Origin: Rosenbergiella australiborealis
GTDB lineage: Bacteria > Pseudomonadota > Gammaproteobacteria > Enterobacterales > Enterobacteriaceae
DNA: 64,000 nt
Direction of reading: 5' to 3'
Assembly (NCBI RefSeq): GCF_018494035.1
Contig: NZ_JABBFO010000002.1
Location: forward strand, 124,001 to 188,000
Below the pieces are notes generated by a model. It was not told the origin of the DNA. It saw only the letters and a program-made list of their open reading frames with translations, and ran no database searches. Position numbers and translations under genes: made by a program. The first letter of the stretch is position 1. Every line of letters begins with the position of its first letter. Positions 9,355 to 19,224 of this stretch are shown piece after piece.

Positions 9355-10676
9355 TATTTATCCTTACGAACAGAGGACAGTGTCATGGATTCATTGGTAA
9401 AAACACTCAATGGCCAGCTGAAACGAAAACAGGCGCCACCAAGCGGGCTACTTTCCGCACGAATACCTCCTTGGAAGGCTTGGGCAATGGAATGAACGAT
9501 CGCAAGACCGAGGCCACAACCCCCTGTTGCCCGATCACGACTCGGGTCTAGCCTTACAAAGGGTTCAAATATCTTCATCCGTTGTTCAGGGGGGATACCC
9601 GGTCCATCATCTTCAACTTGTAAGTATCCGTTTTGTTGATCGAACCATAAACTAATACGTAGCCGTTGTTCTGCATAGCGTAGGGCGTTATTAACTAAAT
9701 TATCAAGCACACGTTCCATTAATCGATGGTCGGTAATATGCAGCTGTGCCTGCGGAGGAATATCCAGTTCAATACTTTTATCTGAGCGGATCAGGCGTAA
9801 ATCATCTCCCCATTCGATGAGCCACTCGCGCAGATCAACTTGTTGTAGTGAGAGTGCAACTTGCGGTCTGTCCAATCGAGCAAAAGTGAGCAGCTCTTGG
9901 ATCAATCCTTCTAATTGGCCTATATCACGATTTAATGCGCTTGACTCTGCTTGTGAGAGATTATCACTCATTTCCAAGCGATAGCGTAAACGGACTAGGG
10001 GGGTCCTAAGTTCATGAGCGATGCCATCGATAAGCAGTTTTTTGCTGGCGACTAAATCTTTAATATTATCTGCCATTTGGTTAAAGGCGACGCCAAGACG
10101 GTATAGGCTCGATGTATTTTCAAATTGTGTTCGCGCATCTAAATCACCGTCGCCAAATCGTTGGGCCATTTTTTCCAGCTTCAACATTTCTTGCCAATGC
10201 GGACGCATCCAAATAAAGACCGGCAGTGCCAGTGACATGGCGATAAAGGTTAATAGCAGGACATCAAGCATGCGCATTTGATGTAAGAAAAAGAGATAAG
10301 GAATCGGGCCTACAGATAAAACATAATGGCTGCGGGGAATATGCTGGATAAACGTATATTGGTCGTCTAACGCAACAATTTCGCCTGCATGTAATCGACG
10401 CATATCGTCAGCAGGCAGCTGATAGTTAGTCAGGGGTTCAATATGTAATTTAAACGAGAGATTTAGGTCAAGATTAGCAATAGTGCTATTCCAATCTTTA
10501 GGCGGGATCTCCCGTAATTCGCTACGCATTAATGACAACGAACTGGCCATTAAATCGTTCATAGATTGTCGGCCAGCCCGCTCGGCGGTCATTTTATAGA
10601 CTAAGCCCACGAGTAAAGTCATCACGATAAAACAGACGAACAGTAACAGGTAAAATTGAATGAACAATTTTTTCAT
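9354..10676 (-). CDS. rstB: Two-component sensor histidine kinase RstB
   Basis: 440 residues from the MKKLFIQFYLLLF start, matching E. coli RstB; an earlier in-frame ATG would lie inside rstA. Architecture: N-terminal membrane helix, periplasmic sensor with the family motif ALDDQYTFIQHIPRSHYVLS, second helix (about residues 135-155), HAMP, H-box with phospho-acceptor His at about residue 220 (IAHELRTP), then N, G1 and G2 boxes (DDGPGIP, GCGLGLAI). It senses envelope acid/Mg conditions downstream of PhoPQ and phosphorylates RstA. Overlaps rstA by 4 nt and the M32 gene by 1 nt. Confidence 0.96.
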   Translation of the reverse strand: MKKLFIQFYLLLFVCFIVMTLLVGLVYKMTAERAGRQSMNDLMASSLSLMRSELREIPPKDWNSTIANLDLNLSFKLHIEPLTNYQLPADDMRRLHAGEIVALDDQYTFIQHIPRSHYVLSVGPIPYLFFLHQMRMLDVLLLTFIAMSLALPVFIWMRPHWQEMLKLEKMAQRFGDGDLDARTQFENTSSLYRLGVAFNQMADNIKDLVASKKLLIDGIAHELRTPLVRLRYRLEMSDNLSQAESSALNRDIGQLEGLIQELLTFARLDRPQVALSLQQVDLREWLIEWGDDLRLIRSDKSIELDIPPQAQLHITDHRLMERVLDNLVNNALRYAEQRLRISLWFDQQNGYLQVEDDGPGIPPEQRMKIFEPFVRLDPSRDRATGGCGLGLAIVHSIAQAFQGGIRAESSPLGGACFRFSWPLSVFTNESMTLSSVRKDK

Positions 10677-11401
10677 TCTGAATCTTTTTCCCAAGCTTGG
10701 GGGGCAAACAGGTACCCTTTATTACGAATTGTTTTTATACGAAAAGGCTCAGTGGCACTATCGTAGAGTTTTTTCCGCAGACGTGAAATAGCGACATCGA
10801 TACTGCGATCCATGCCATCATAGCTTACCCCACGTAGGGTTTGTAATAGCACATCACGATTAAGAATTTGCCCCGCATGGCTAGCTAATTCCCACAATAA
10901 GTCAAAATCTGCCGTTGAAAGGGCAATGATTTCACCATCGAGCACCACCTGCCGGTTAAGCATATCAATGGAGAGTTTGCCAAAGCTCACCATTCGGCTA
11001 TGCCGTTGTGTCACTGTTCGTTCTTCTGAGGGGGCGTGCTGCTGTTTTTGACGCAGATGGAGACGTAGCCGTGCTAACAGCACAGCGGGTGGGGTGGTTT
11101 TTAATATGTAATCATTTGCCCCCATCTCCAACGCCAAAATATGATTCATATCACTATCCAGTGAGGTTAAAAGAACTATCGGCCCTTGCCACTGTGTCCG
11201 TAAATCTCGACAGAGGGACATCCCATCTTTTCCAGGTAACATGATATCAAGTAACACGAGGTCAGGATTCTCATTTAAAATGACCTCTTCCGCCCGATCG
11301 CCACGTGTTTCGATAATCACATCAATGTCGTGTTTTTTAAGGTAAGCGGCAATTAATTGACCGACTTCAATTTCATCTTCAACGTAAACTATTTTATTCA
11401 T
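10673..11401 (-). CDS. rstA: Two-component response regulator RstA
   Basis: OmpR/PhoB-type regulator, taken from MNKIVYVEDE to agree with E. coli RstA; an in-frame ATG 30 nt upstream is possible but not favoured by family length. The receiver domain has acidic pocket E8/D9, phospho-acceptor D52 in LLDIMLPG, and Thr and Lys of the switch region (LTS, LKTTPP). The C-terminal winged helix ends KGYLFAPQAWE, as in the orthologue. It activates asr and other acid/envelope genes. The next gene, rstB, starts within its stop (ATGA). Confidence 0.96.
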   Translation of the reverse strand: MNKIVYVEDEIEVGQLIAAYLKKHDIDVIIETRGDRAEEVILNENPDLVLLDIMLPGKDGMSLCRDLRTQWQGPIVLLTSLDSDMNHILALEMGANDYILKTTPPAVLLARLRLHLRQKQQHAPSEERTVTQRHSRMVSFGKLSIDMLNRQVVLDGEIIALSTADFDLLWELASHAGQILNRDVLLQTLRGVSYDGMDRSIDVAISRLRKKLYDSATEPFRIKTIRNKGYLFAPQAWEKDSE

Positions 11402-11563
11402 TTTTAACAAATTTCTTTTATTATTTAACAATAAAACAACGTTATTGGAAATTATAACTACGTTATCACGAAAAAGGCATCTCTTGCTGGTATAATTGCG
11501 TAATTATATGCGACTATAAGCGCCGCAGATAAGTGGAATCAATGACGGATACTGGGGGATGAT

Positions 11564-11962
11564 GTGACGGTACCATCGACATCAATGTTTAAAGAAAATG
11601 ACTGTATTTCATTCAATTACAGTAGTTTGCTCTCAGCGTCCTGTAAGAAAAAATGGCGTTTCGTTGATGCAATTTATGGCGTTCTGCCTATTTTCGGCGT
11701 TGTAACCCGAAAATCAGCCTTAAATAAGCTAGAAACCGCTGAATATTTTAAAGAACTCGCGTTACAAATAATCTCAACGCAAGTTAGTGATGAAATGAAT
11801 ATTGCACGACTATTGGTACTGGCTGAACAACAAAATATAAACTATTTCACCATTCAACTGCCGTACTCTCTGTCAGAGCATCAAATCGCGATTATTTATA
11901 CAGAATACCGAAAGCCGGTTAATTTGTATCAAGAGAATGATTTTTTACACGTCACGTTCTAA
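11564..11962 (+). CDS. Hypothetical protein, 132 aa
   Basis: I do not recognise this protein. The GTG at 11564 follows a good GGGGG ribosome site 8 nt upstream; an ATG at 11585 is the alternative. It is soluble-looking with mixed helix and strand, no signal peptide, and few charged clusters; a central LARLLVLAEQQNINYFTIQLPYS region looks like a helix-strand unit. It lies alone between divergent rstA and convergent ydgI and is followed by a strong terminator, which supports it as a real expressed gene. Confidence 0.6.
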   Translation: MTVPSTSMFKENDCISFNYSSLLSASCKKKWRFVDAIYGVLPIFGVVTRKSALNKLETAEYFKELALQIISTQVSDEMNIARLLVLAEQQNINYFTIQLPYSLSEHQIAIIYTEYRKPVNLYQENDFLHVTF

Positions 11963-11985
11963 TGTTCTACCATTTTGAAAAAAAG

Positions 11986-12014
11986 GGATAACCCAAATGG
12001 GTTATCCTTTTTTT
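11986..12014. terminator. Bidirectional terminator
   Basis: GGATAACCC at 11986-11994 pairs with GGGTTATCC at 11999-12007 around a 4-nt loop, flanked by an A-run on the left and a T-run on the right. It serves the hypothetical gene on the plus strand and ydgI on the minus strand. Confidence 0.9.
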
Positions 12015-13404
12015 ATAATCTAGTGATACCAATTACCATCCCACTAGCAATGATGGCGATAATCAATAATTTATCCAAAAGGCGTAGTTTATATTGATGT
12101 CGATGTTGCCATCCTGCATAGAGGAAAACCAATAGTCCAGGGGCATAGAGCGTCAGCGACATGAAAAGATGCTCAAGACCCGATGCGTAGATTAGCCAAA
12201 CGCCATAAAGCGCTGCGCCTAGGCCAATAAAGAAAGGTCGATAGTGACGACTGCTATATGCGATTTTGGCTAAAAAGAGTCCGACTAACAAATAAGGGAC
12301 TAGCACCATCTCCGACGCGACAGTTAATAGAGTGCTGTAATCAAGATGAAAAAACGCAATCGCAATTAAGCAAAGCTGTACGCTAACATTGGTCATCCAA
12401 AGGCTACCAATAGGCGCATCGGCACTGTTTTGTTTTGCAATAATTTTCGGAAACGCACCACGTTTTGCCGCGATAAATGGAATTTCTGCCGCCATAATTG
12501 TCCAGCTTAGATACGCGCCCGAGACAGAAAGAATGATGCCGCCAACAATTATCCAATAACCGTAAGGCCCAATCATTTGCGCAAGCAATCCTCCCATTGA
12601 GGGATTTTTCATCGCGGCCAATGATGCGCGTGGCAGAATACCCAATGAGAGGATAGTCACCAATAAATAGACAATCAATGCTGAAATAACAGCGTATAGC
12701 GTCGCTTTACCGATATCGTTTTTATTTTTTGCACGCCCAGAAACTACTACTGCACCTTCAACACCAATAAAGACCCATAAAGTGATCAGCATGGTTTGTT
12801 TGACTTGCGCCCAAACGGGAAGATGGAGTTGTGTACCGGAAAAATCAAACGAAAACTGCTGATAGTTAAAGTGCATGATCCCCAATACAATAAACAATAC
12901 CAAAGGTATCAGTTTACCGAGCGTGGCTAGCAAGTTAATACTCGCAGCCGTTTGTACACCCCGTGAGACGAGTGCATGGATCACCCATAACAGTATTGAT
13001 GCCCCAAGCATTGATTGCCAAGTGTTTCCATCACCAAACACGACATGGTTCTGAGAGTCAGTAAAGAAACTCAACGCCGAGAATACGACCACTAGATAAG
13101 AAACATTGGCGATCACCGCACACAGCCAATAACCCCAAGCGGAGAGAAAACCGATTGTTTTACCGAATCCATTTTCGGCATAGGTAAAAATGCCGCCATC
13201 AAGATCTGGACGTAGACGTGAGAGATAGAGCATCGCGGTGGCTAAAAACAGAATTCCAACACCGGTAATAACCCAGCCAATAATCAATGCTTCTGAGCCA
13301 GAAACCACAGCCATGTTTTGAGGGAGACTGAAAACACCGGCACCCAGCATAGAACTCAGGACTAATGCGGTGAGTGCACCAACACCTATTTTTTTTTCAG
13401 TCAT
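12013..13404 (-). CDS. ydgI: APC-family basic amino acid/polyamine antiporter YdgI
   Basis: 463 residues with about 12 membrane helices. The TM1 motif SSMLGAGVFSLPQNMA and the conserved WVFIGVEGAVVVSGRA segment are characteristic of the ArcD/YdgI branch of APC antiporters. It is close to E. coli YdgI over the whole length. Probably exchanges arginine and ornithine (or a related pair) across the inner membrane; no arginine deiminase genes are nearby, so the substrate is inferred. Monocistronic. Confidence 0.9.
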   Translation of the reverse strand: MTEKKIGVGALTALVLSSMLGAGVFSLPQNMAVVSGSEALIIGWVITGVGILFLATAMLYLSRLRPDLDGGIFTYAENGFGKTIGFLSAWGYWLCAVIANVSYLVVVFSALSFFTDSQNHVVFGDGNTWQSMLGASILLWVIHALVSRGVQTAASINLLATLGKLIPLVLFIVLGIMHFNYQQFSFDFSGTQLHLPVWAQVKQTMLITLWVFIGVEGAVVVSGRAKNKNDIGKATLYAVISALIVYLLVTILSLGILPRASLAAMKNPSMGGLLAQMIGPYGYWIIVGGIILSVSGAYLSWTIMAAEIPFIAAKRGAFPKIIAKQNSADAPIGSLWMTNVSVQLCLIAIAFFHLDYSTLLTVASEMVLVPYLLVGLFLAKIAYSSRHYRPFFIGLGAALYGVWLIYASGLEHLFMSLTLYAPGLLVFLYAGWQHRHQYKLRLLDKLLIIAIIASGMVIGITRL

Positions 13405-13590
13405 AAATACCTACAAACTGGCTAAAATGTCTCGTTAGGATAACTAAAACAGCAGGTGATGCTAGTAACGGAAAGCAACACAGCATATTTATAGGAACGA
13501 GTGAGGGCGCTGATTCTACGAATTGAGCGTTAAGAATGCAATGAGTATAAATGCGGAAAAATGATTATTTATGCAGAAGTCGGCGAAAAG

Positions 13591-13613
13591 GTAGGCACCG
13601 GGGCGGTGCCTAC
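13591..13613 (-). terminator. Terminator of ydgH
   Basis: A 9-bp perfect stem, GTAGGCACC with GGTGCCTAC, and a GGGGC loop. On the minus strand it is followed by CTTTTCG. It starts 7 nt past the ydgH stop. Confidence 0.8.
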
Positions 13614-13619
13614 TTAGTA

Positions 13620-14570
13620 CTACTTGAAAAGCTCGGCTGTTACAGTGAGATTACCACCGCTTTGGTTCTGCCATTGACGAGTAATATGATAGTACTTGGC
13701 TCCTTTATCCGCAGCACGGCGTGCTATAGCGGTCGATATTTCCGTAGGGTTACCGAAGTGGGCCGTCATAGTTACGGTATCAAAAGGCGTCATTTGTGCA
13801 GCCGTGATATTATTAATTTCTTGAATCTTTTGCCCTTGTGGCAGTGTCACTGTGTAGCGTTTGGTCGAGGTCGTTTGTGTCTCAAAGAAGCGTCCGATAT
13901 TAGGGGCCGATTCCGAGGATGCGACGCCAGGGATTTCAACATTTTTTGCTGCGACACCGCCAGTAGCCAACGCGGCTTTTCCTGCTTCAGAGTCTGCGGG
14001 TATTGCATCGGGGCTTTGGACAATACGTTGTGGGGCATCGGCCTTATAAACATAAGCGGTAATATACTGGTTACCGCCGTTGTTCGCGGCGATTTGGCGG
14101 ATAATAAAAAAGGCATCTGCATTTTTAGCTTTTGCTGCCCGGGAAATCGCATATTCAACTTGTGGCTGGCTTGGATAATATCCCCGAATGCTGACAGTAT
14201 CATAGGGCTGTAGGCGATAAGCCTCCGCTTTGGGTAGCGCTTTGATGCCATTTATATAGCGATATTGCGGATTCTTGGGGGCTGGAGCCGCATCCGGTAA
14301 ATAAAGATCAGCCGTGATACGCCAGTTACCGCCATTACTGTTGCTATCGTGGACGGAGACTACATAAAATCCTGCAGCACCGGCCTGATCCGCACGTTTG
14401 GAAACGGCATTATTGACGTCGATTAATGAGTTAAAACGGCCGGAAAAGTTAATTCTTTTATAAGGGGCGAGAGTGGCTGCTTTTTGCGGACTTAATTCTT
14501 GTGCCGCATAGGCAGTAGATAGCCCTAGCGAAATAAGCGCTGTTGCTAAAACAGTAGCATTAAATTTCAT
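13620..14570 (-). CDS. ydgH: DUF1471 (YhcN) repeat periplasmic protein YdgH
   Basis: 316 residues; E. coli YdgH has 314. Signal peptide cleaved near AYA (about residue 22), then three DUF1471 domains, each ending with a conserved GNxTA (D/E/Y)LY-type strand (for example GGNWRITADLYL and GGNLTVTAELFK). DUF1471 proteins are periplasmic and linked to stress, biofilm and envelope function; the YdgH molecular role is unknown. Single gene, upstream of uspE in the enterobacterial order. Confidence 0.93.
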   Translation of the reverse strand: MKFNATVLATALISLGLSTAYAAQELSPQKAATLAPYKRINFSGRFNSLIDVNNAVSKRADQAGAAGFYVVSVHDSNSNGGNWRITADLYLPDAAPAPKNPQYRYINGIKALPKAEAYRLQPYDTVSIRGYYPSQPQVEYAISRAAKAKNADAFFIIRQIAANNGGNQYITAYVYKADAPQRIVQSPDAIPADSEAGKAALATGGVAAKNVEIPGVASSESAPNIGRFFETQTTSTKRYTVTLPQGQKIQEINNITAAQMTPFDTVTMTAHFGNPTEISTAIARRAADKGAKYYHITRQWQNQSGGNLTVTAELFK

Positions 14571-14690
14571 AAACGATCCTTCAGCTTACGCAGAAATTAG
14601 AATTTTTGTTGTTGAAAGATAATTATTACATGGAAAAGACAAGCTGTCTTAGGCAATTTATTGACCTTTGTCTCATCATTTATGTCGCAG

Positions 14691-14720
14691 GCAGAGTAGC
14701 GGTTAATCCCGCTACTCTGC
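14691..14720 (-). terminator. Hairpin downstream of uspE
   Basis: A perfect 12-bp stem, GCAGAGTAGCGG with CCGCTACTCTGC, around a 6-nt loop, 22 nt past the uspE stop on the minus strand. There is no clear T-run, but position and stability suggest a terminator. Confidence 0.6.
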
Positions 14721-14741
14721 GAGATGAGGGTAAGGCTTATA

Positions 14742-15662
14742 TTATCTTGAATCCGGATCAGGGCGCATCACCAAGAGGTCACAGCGTAAATGGTCGATCA
14801 CTTGCTCAGCGGTATTGCCAAGAAAGGCTGCAGAAAACCCGGTGCGACCAAAGGTACCGAGCACTACAACACCTGCATTAAGATGCGCCGCCATTTCGGG
14901 AATGACTTCCTCAGGTTCTCCTTCTTCGATATGCGTGTGATCGCTTTCAATAGAGAAGGGTTGTCGTAGAGATTTCATGGCTAATAAATGCTGGCCTCGC
15001 ACCGCGTCGCGGTAGCTCTGGGCATCAAAATCGGGTAATTCAATGGCTAAATTAACCGGTGTTAACGGGTAGGCACCAATTAAATGAACGTCAGTGCGAT
15101 TCACTTTTTCAGCGAGCACTTGTGTTTCACGAACTAATTTTTGATTAAGTGCGTCGTGTTGTTCATCATCACTGGCTAAGTTGACAGCAACAACTGCCGT
15201 TGCAGTTTCGGGCCAAGGTTGATCTTTGACCATCCATACGGGACAAGGACTTTTTCGTAAAATATGCCAATCGGTAGGCGTGAAAATAACGGATTCGACT
15301 CTATCGTACTGATGAGCCATTTTTAATACTAAGTCATATCCACCTGTTTCGATTTCTTGCAAAATGGCATCATGTTGACGATTATGCCAAACCACTTTGA
15401 TTGAAATCTCAATACCCGATTCAAGGTAGACGCGGGCTTGATATTTTAGCCACTCAGTACGTTGTTGGATCATCTCTTGACGCATACTTTCTTTTTCTTC
15501 AGAAGCCAGTGCAGTCGTGAGCTCGTAAGAGAGATCATAAATCGCTAAAAAAGCGGTAATTTTACCGCCCAATCGTTGATTAAGATAAACAGCGCGCCGA
15601 AGAGCGGGTTGGTCATCTTGATCAGGGTCGATAGCAACAAGAATATGGTGGTACTGCGTCAT
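14742..15662 (-). CDS. uspE: Universal stress protein UspE
   Basis: 306 residues made of two tandem Usp domains, as in E. coli UspE (316). Domain 1 starts [20 protein letters not shown]; domain 2 ends with [22 protein letters not shown], the nucleotide-loop and dimer region. A cytoplasmic stress protein associated with oxidative and DNA-damage resistance, aggregation and motility. Immediately downstream of fnr on the same strand, the usual enterobacterial pairing, but separated by a terminator. Confidence 0.95.
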   Translation of the reverse strand: MTQYHHILVAIDPDQDDQPALRRAVYLNQRLGGKITAFLAIYDLSYELTTALASEEKESMRQEMIQQRTEWLKYQARVYLESGIEISIKVVWHNRQHDAILQEIETGGYDLVLKMAHQYDRVESVIFTPTDWHILRKSPCPVWMVKDQPWPETATAVVAVNLASDDEQHDALNQKLVRETQVLAEKVNRTDVHLIGAYPLTPVNLAIELPDFDAQSYRDAVRGQHLLAMKSLRQPFSIESDHTHIEEGEPEEVIPEMAAHLNAGVVVLGTFGRTGFSAAFLGNTAEQVIDHLRCDLLVMRPDPDSR

Positions 15663-15724
15663 ATGACATCCCCTCAGCGCAAAACGTTAACCTAAGGATA
15701 GCCCGGATTTGAGAGTAGACGGGT

Positions 15725-15770
15725 GAAAAAAACCGGATCATCATTGCCCAGTAACATAGCGTATCCGGTT
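15725..15770 (-). terminator. Terminator of fnr
   Basis: On the minus strand the stem AACCGGAT/ATCCGGTT (arms at 15763-15770 and 15731-15738, 24-nt loop) is followed directly by a run of T. It lies 20 nt past the fnr stop. Confidence 0.75.
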
Positions 15771-15789
15771 AGAGTTATCTAGATAATTA

Positions 15790-16542
15790 TTAAGCGCATT
15801 TCTGTACATGCCCCGCCAACGCATTCAGCATGTCATGATTCTCAATAGTGATATATTTCCCTTTAACAGAGAGCATGCCACTTTTTTGGAAACGGCCTAA
15901 TAAACGACTAATGGTTTCCACCGTGAGCCCAAGATAATTACCAATATCACCGCGTGTCATAGTCAAACGGAATTCACGCTGAGAAAAGCCTCGTTGTGCG
16001 AAGCGTTGGGAAAGGTTCCAAATAAAGGCAGCTAAACGTTCTTCAGCATTCTTCTTAGATAATAATAGGATCATTTCCTGATCAGCCTTAATCTCGCCAC
16101 TCATCAGCCGCATAATCTGTTGGCGCAGTGCTGGCATTTTACCTGCCAAATCATCCAGTGTATCAAACGGGATCTCGCAGACCATTGAAGTCTCGAGTGC
16201 TTGGGCAAAAGAAGGGTGATGGCCGCTGGTGATTGCATCAAAACCGATCACATCGCCTGCAAGATGAAAGCCGGTAATTTGCTCATCACCTTGCTCCGTA
16301 ATGGTATAGCTTTTCAAGGTACCGGAGCGAATGGCATAAAGTGATTTCAATTCATGGCCGGCTTTGAAAAGCGACTGTGATTTTTGAATGGGTTTTTTAC
16401 GCTCAATAATATTATCGAGTTGATTCAGTTCATGCTGATTCAGTGTAAAAGGAATACATAGTTGGTTAATGCTGCAATCTTGGCAATGAATAGAACTACC
16501 ATTAACAGGTGCACGTTTAATAAGTCTTTTTTCACTGAGCAT
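15790..16542 (-). CDS. fnr: Fumarate/nitrate reduction global regulator FNR
   Basis: 250 residues, full length and very close to E. coli FNR. The 4Fe-4S ligands Cys20, Cys23, Cys29 and the internal Cys (SMVCEIP, about residue 122) are all present. A cyclic-nucleotide-binding fold, dimer helix, and HTH with recognition helix [13 protein letters not shown], whose E..SR reads TTGAT half-sites, follow. It switches anaerobic metabolism on and represses aerobic genes when the cluster is intact. Confidence 0.98.
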   Translation of the reverse strand: MLSEKRLIKRAPVNGSSIHCQDCSINQLCIPFTLNQHELNQLDNIIERKKPIQKSQSLFKAGHELKSLYAIRSGTLKSYTITEQGDEQITGFHLAGDVIGFDAITSGHHPSFAQALETSMVCEIPFDTLDDLAGKMPALRQQIMRLMSGEIKADQEMILLLSKKNAEERLAAFIWNLSQRFAQRGFSQREFRLTMTRGDIGNYLGLTVETISRLLGRFQKSGMLSVKGKYITIENHDMLNALAGHVQKCA

Positions 16543-16921
16543 GATGAATTCTCCAATAAATTATCTGGGCATACTCTAACATTTTTCGCGAAGAAAAAAA
16601 GGTATTATCCACGATCAATTTATTGTTATTTTCCTCCTAAAAAATATGGTATTTATCTTGTTTAAAATCAATTATTTAGGTTAAATATAAAAATCACCCC
16701 TCTCTATTATTTACATACAAATACATTAAATGCATTTAATTTATAAATATAATTAATATTAGTAACCTAAGGATATCATCCTCAAAATGAGGCTACATAA
16801 GCCTGTTTGTTACGTAAAATGATTACTTTTGTTTTTAAATGTTTTTATTTTATTTTACTCTTATACCTATATATTAAATACATCATTAAGTGATTGAATA
16901 TAATGAATAAAAGATATTTTT
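16543..16921. other. AT-rich intergenic region upstream of fnr
   Basis: 379 bp without a credible gene, strongly AT-rich. It holds the fnr promoter and the 3' side of the LysR gene. An FNR-like site (TTGTT-TAAA-ATCAA, one mismatch from TTGAT-N4-ATCAA) lies at 16658-16671, about 116 nt upstream of the fnr start codon, and could mediate autoregulation as in E. coli. No strong terminator for the LysR gene was seen. Confidence 0.4.
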
Positions 16922-17866
16922 TCACTCTAAAAAAGTGCGTTCGTTATAAGGAAAACATTGTTCACGTATCGTGGTTTTTAAGCGATCAACCGTCGTGTTT
17001 TGGGAGACCGATATCGGGGTAATAATCCCTACCTTTTCTCCAGGATCAGTAAACTGTAAGGGAAGCGCTGACAAAACTTGATGTAGTAAATCTTCACGTA
17101 CCGCGCCAGAAGGAACAAACCAAACATAGTGATAATTTAGCGCTAATTGGCGTGCTAGAGAAGTCGAGGAGGTTTCCAGGCGAGTTTCGGGGAGTTGACA
17201 GTGCTGGCTTTCTAAGATGCGCTGTGCAATTCGCCAAGGTGCCGTGCCTTCGGGTGAGATGACTACGGGCCAATTCATTGCTGCAGCTAAGCTCACATTA
17301 CCTTTAAGAAGCGGGTGGGTAGGATTAACGACGAGTTTAATTTTTTCCTTAAAGAGGAGTTCATAATCCAGACCATCCATAAAGGACGCTTGTGCAAGAC
17401 GGCCGATCCCTAAGTCATACTCTTGGGCGCGTAGCGCCGCCAATAGAACATTATTATGTAGGGTCGCGACCTGTAGTTGTATGCTAGGATTTCGTTGGTG
17501 AAATGCGTCAATGATCTTCGGTAAAATTCCCATCGCCACAGTAGTCAGTGCGGCTAGCCTAATGACTTGTACCGCGGTGACCTCTTTGGTGAGAAGACTG
17601 TCGCTTGCATGCTGTAGCGTATTAAGTATTTGGACTGCATGGGGGAGGAGTTGTTGGGCCTCATGAGTCAAGATGACGCCTTGTCCATGACGAATAACAA
17701 TATCGTACCCACAGAGTTGTTTTAATTCACTGAGGGTTTTAGACAGCGCAGGCTGGCTTATCGAAAGGGACTTCGCGGCGGCACTGATCGACTTTTGTTG
17801 AGCGACGGCTGCGAGGGCATGAAAGTGCCTCAGACGAATTTTTTGAGTGAAGTGTTGATTATCCAC
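16922..17866 (-). CDS. LysR family transcriptional regulator (PcaQ/GbpR-like)
   Basis: 314 residues: N-terminal winged HTH (SISAAAKSLSISQPALSKTLSEL, about residues 25-47) and a periplasmic-binding-type effector domain. The RLRHFHALAAVAQQKS opening and the spacing of the effector domain resemble the PcaQ/GbpR subgroup, which regulates sugar or aromatic-acid genes; this is a resemblance only. It has no divergent partner: sotB upstream is on the same strand and ends in its own terminator, so the target is not indicated by position. Confidence 0.75.
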   Translation of the reverse strand: MDNQHFTQKIRLRHFHALAAVAQQKSISAAAKSLSISQPALSKTLSELKQLCGYDIVIRHGQGVILTHEAQQLLPHAVQILNTLQHASDSLLTKEVTAVQVIRLAALTTVAMGILPKIIDAFHQRNPSIQLQVATLHNNVLLAALRAQEYDLGIGRLAQASFMDGLDYELLFKEKIKLVVNPTHPLLKGNVSLAAAMNWPVVISPEGTAPWRIAQRILESQHCQLPETRLETSSTSLARQLALNYHYVWFVPSGAVREDLLHQVLSALPLQFTDPGEKVGIITPISVSQNTTVDRLKTTIREQCFPYNERTFLE

Positions 17867-17918
17867 CGATCACCTAATGTTAAATTATTGTTATGTTATT
17901 AGTGTTATGGCAGAAAAA

Positions 17919-17940
17919 AGCCCGCATGTAAATGCGGGCT
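17919..17940 (-). terminator. Terminator of sotB
   Basis: A perfect 9-bp stem, AGCCCGCAT with ATGCGGGCT, and a 4-nt loop. On the minus strand it is followed by TTTTTT. It lies just past the sotB stop. Confidence 0.9.
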
Positions 17941-17962
17941 GTTTGTGATAACTAGGGAGAGT

Positions 17963-19183
17963 CTATAGGTTAGAACGCAGTATCGGATAGCGTTTTAAAC
18001 TCCATGCACACCAAAGTAAACTGACGAGTCCAAAGGCTGCGCCTGCATAACCGATAACAGAAAGCCCTAATACGTTACTAATTTGTCCACCTAACAATGC
18101 ACCCGCACCGATACCAATATTATAAATACCGGACATTAATGACATCGCGACATCCGTCGCATCTGGGGCAAGAGAGAGTACTCTAATCTGTAGGGCGAGG
18201 TTAATCATCATCATTGCGATACCCCATACGATACAGAGCAAAATAGTCTCCGTATTATGTCCGGCGCTGAGATACAGCAACGCCATGCAAAGCGTGATGA
18301 GAAAGATCGAGCCAAGCAGGAGACCGGAAGGAAACTTTTTACCCAATGCACTGAATAGTGTGCTGCCGAAAATGCCAGCACCGCCGAACAATAATAATAG
18401 TAGCGTGGTAAAGTTCGCGCTTTGTAAAGCAACCGCCTGAATGAAAGGCTCGATATAGCTGTAAGCCGTGTAGTGTGCAGTCACAACGATAGTGACCAGT
18501 AAGTATAAGCACACAAGAGGAGGGCGACGGAATAATTCTGGGACACTTTTCAGTGATCCCGTGTGCTCGCTAGGTAATTTGGGTAATAACCGTGCCAACA
18601 TAATCATAAGGATAAATGCAGAGAGACCAATTAAACCGAAGGTAGTACGCCAGCCTAAGTATTGGCCAATGATTCTTCCAATCGGAACCCCTAACACCAT
18701 TGCCAGCGCCGTACCCGTTGCCAACATACTCAAGGCCTGTGTACGCTTGCCCATTGGCGCAATGCGAATGACCAGAGAAGCATTGATTGACCAGAATATT
18801 GCATGAGTGATGGCAATACCGACTCGAGAAGCAATTAAAGCGTTGAAATCCCAAGCAAATGCCGATAATACATGGCTCACCGTGAAGATGAGGAGTAGGA
18901 CGACTAGGAGTAATCGGCGTTCAATGTTCCGTGTGACAAGCATCAGCGGTAGTGATAAAAGGGCAACACACCATGCATAAATGGTAATCATGATCCCCAC
19001 ATCAGCGGTTTTCATATGGTATGACGTTGCGATATCCGAGAGTAACCCGACAGGTACGAACTCCGTGGTATTAAAAATAAATGCTGAGATTGCCAGTAGG
19101 AGCACACGCAACCAAGCCACTTTTCGTGATACTGGGGGGATATCTTCTTGTTGAGAAGATGTTACTGAAGGTTCTACAATCAT
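17963..19183 (-). CDS. sotB: MFS sugar efflux transporter SotB
   Basis: 406 residues, 12 membrane helices, DHA1 family. TM1 [18 protein letters not shown] and the SYIEPFIQ motif of TM7 are signatures of SotB (YdeA). E. coli SotB exports arabinose, other sugars and IPTG, preventing toxic accumulation. A serine/glutamine-rich N-terminal tail precedes TM1. Monocistronic, with a near-consensus CRP site directly upstream of the start. Confidence 0.93.
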   Translation of the reverse strand: MIVEPSVTSSQQEDIPPVSRKVAWLRVLLLAISAFIFNTTEFVPVGLLSDIATSYHMKTADVGIMITIYAWCVALLSLPLMLVTRNIERRLLLVVLLLIFTVSHVLSAFAWDFNALIASRVGIAITHAIFWSINASLVIRIAPMGKRTQALSMLATGTALAMVLGVPIGRIIGQYLGWRTTFGLIGLSAFILMIMLARLLPKLPSEHTGSLKSVPELFRRPPLVCLYLLVTIVVTAHYTAYSYIEPFIQAVALQSANFTTLLLLLFGGAGIFGSTLFSALGKKFPSGLLLGSIFLITLCMALLYLSAGHNTETILLCIVWGIAMMMINLALQIRVLSLAPDATDVAMSLMSGIYNIGIGAGALLGGQISNVLGLSVIGYAGAAFGLVSLLWCAWSLKRYPILRSNL

Positions 19184-19208
19184 AGAAATCTTATATGCCT
19201 AAAATTAA

Positions 19209-19224
19209 CGTGATTTTGATCACA
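19209..19224 (-). promoter_or_regulatory. CRP-like site upstream of sotB
   Basis: The minus strand reads TGTGATCAAAATCACG, matching 9 of the 10 defining positions of TGTGA-N6-TCACA. It is centred about 33 nt upstream of the sotB ATG, so it probably overlaps the promoter. Confidence 0.5.

Noticed and set aside
13838..13850. matS-like GTGGCAGTGTCAC in ydgH
   Set aside because: One mismatch in a contacted half-site position; kept out of the matS list because only exact matches were counted.
13551..14213. 220-codon ORF on the plus strand
   Set aside because: Lies antisense to ydgH, is rich in Cys and Arg in an unnatural pattern, and has no ribosome site or recognisable protein.
14606..14881. 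91-codon ORF on the plus strand
   Set aside because: Spans the uspE terminator hairpin and the 3' end of uspE in antisense; no protein-like features.
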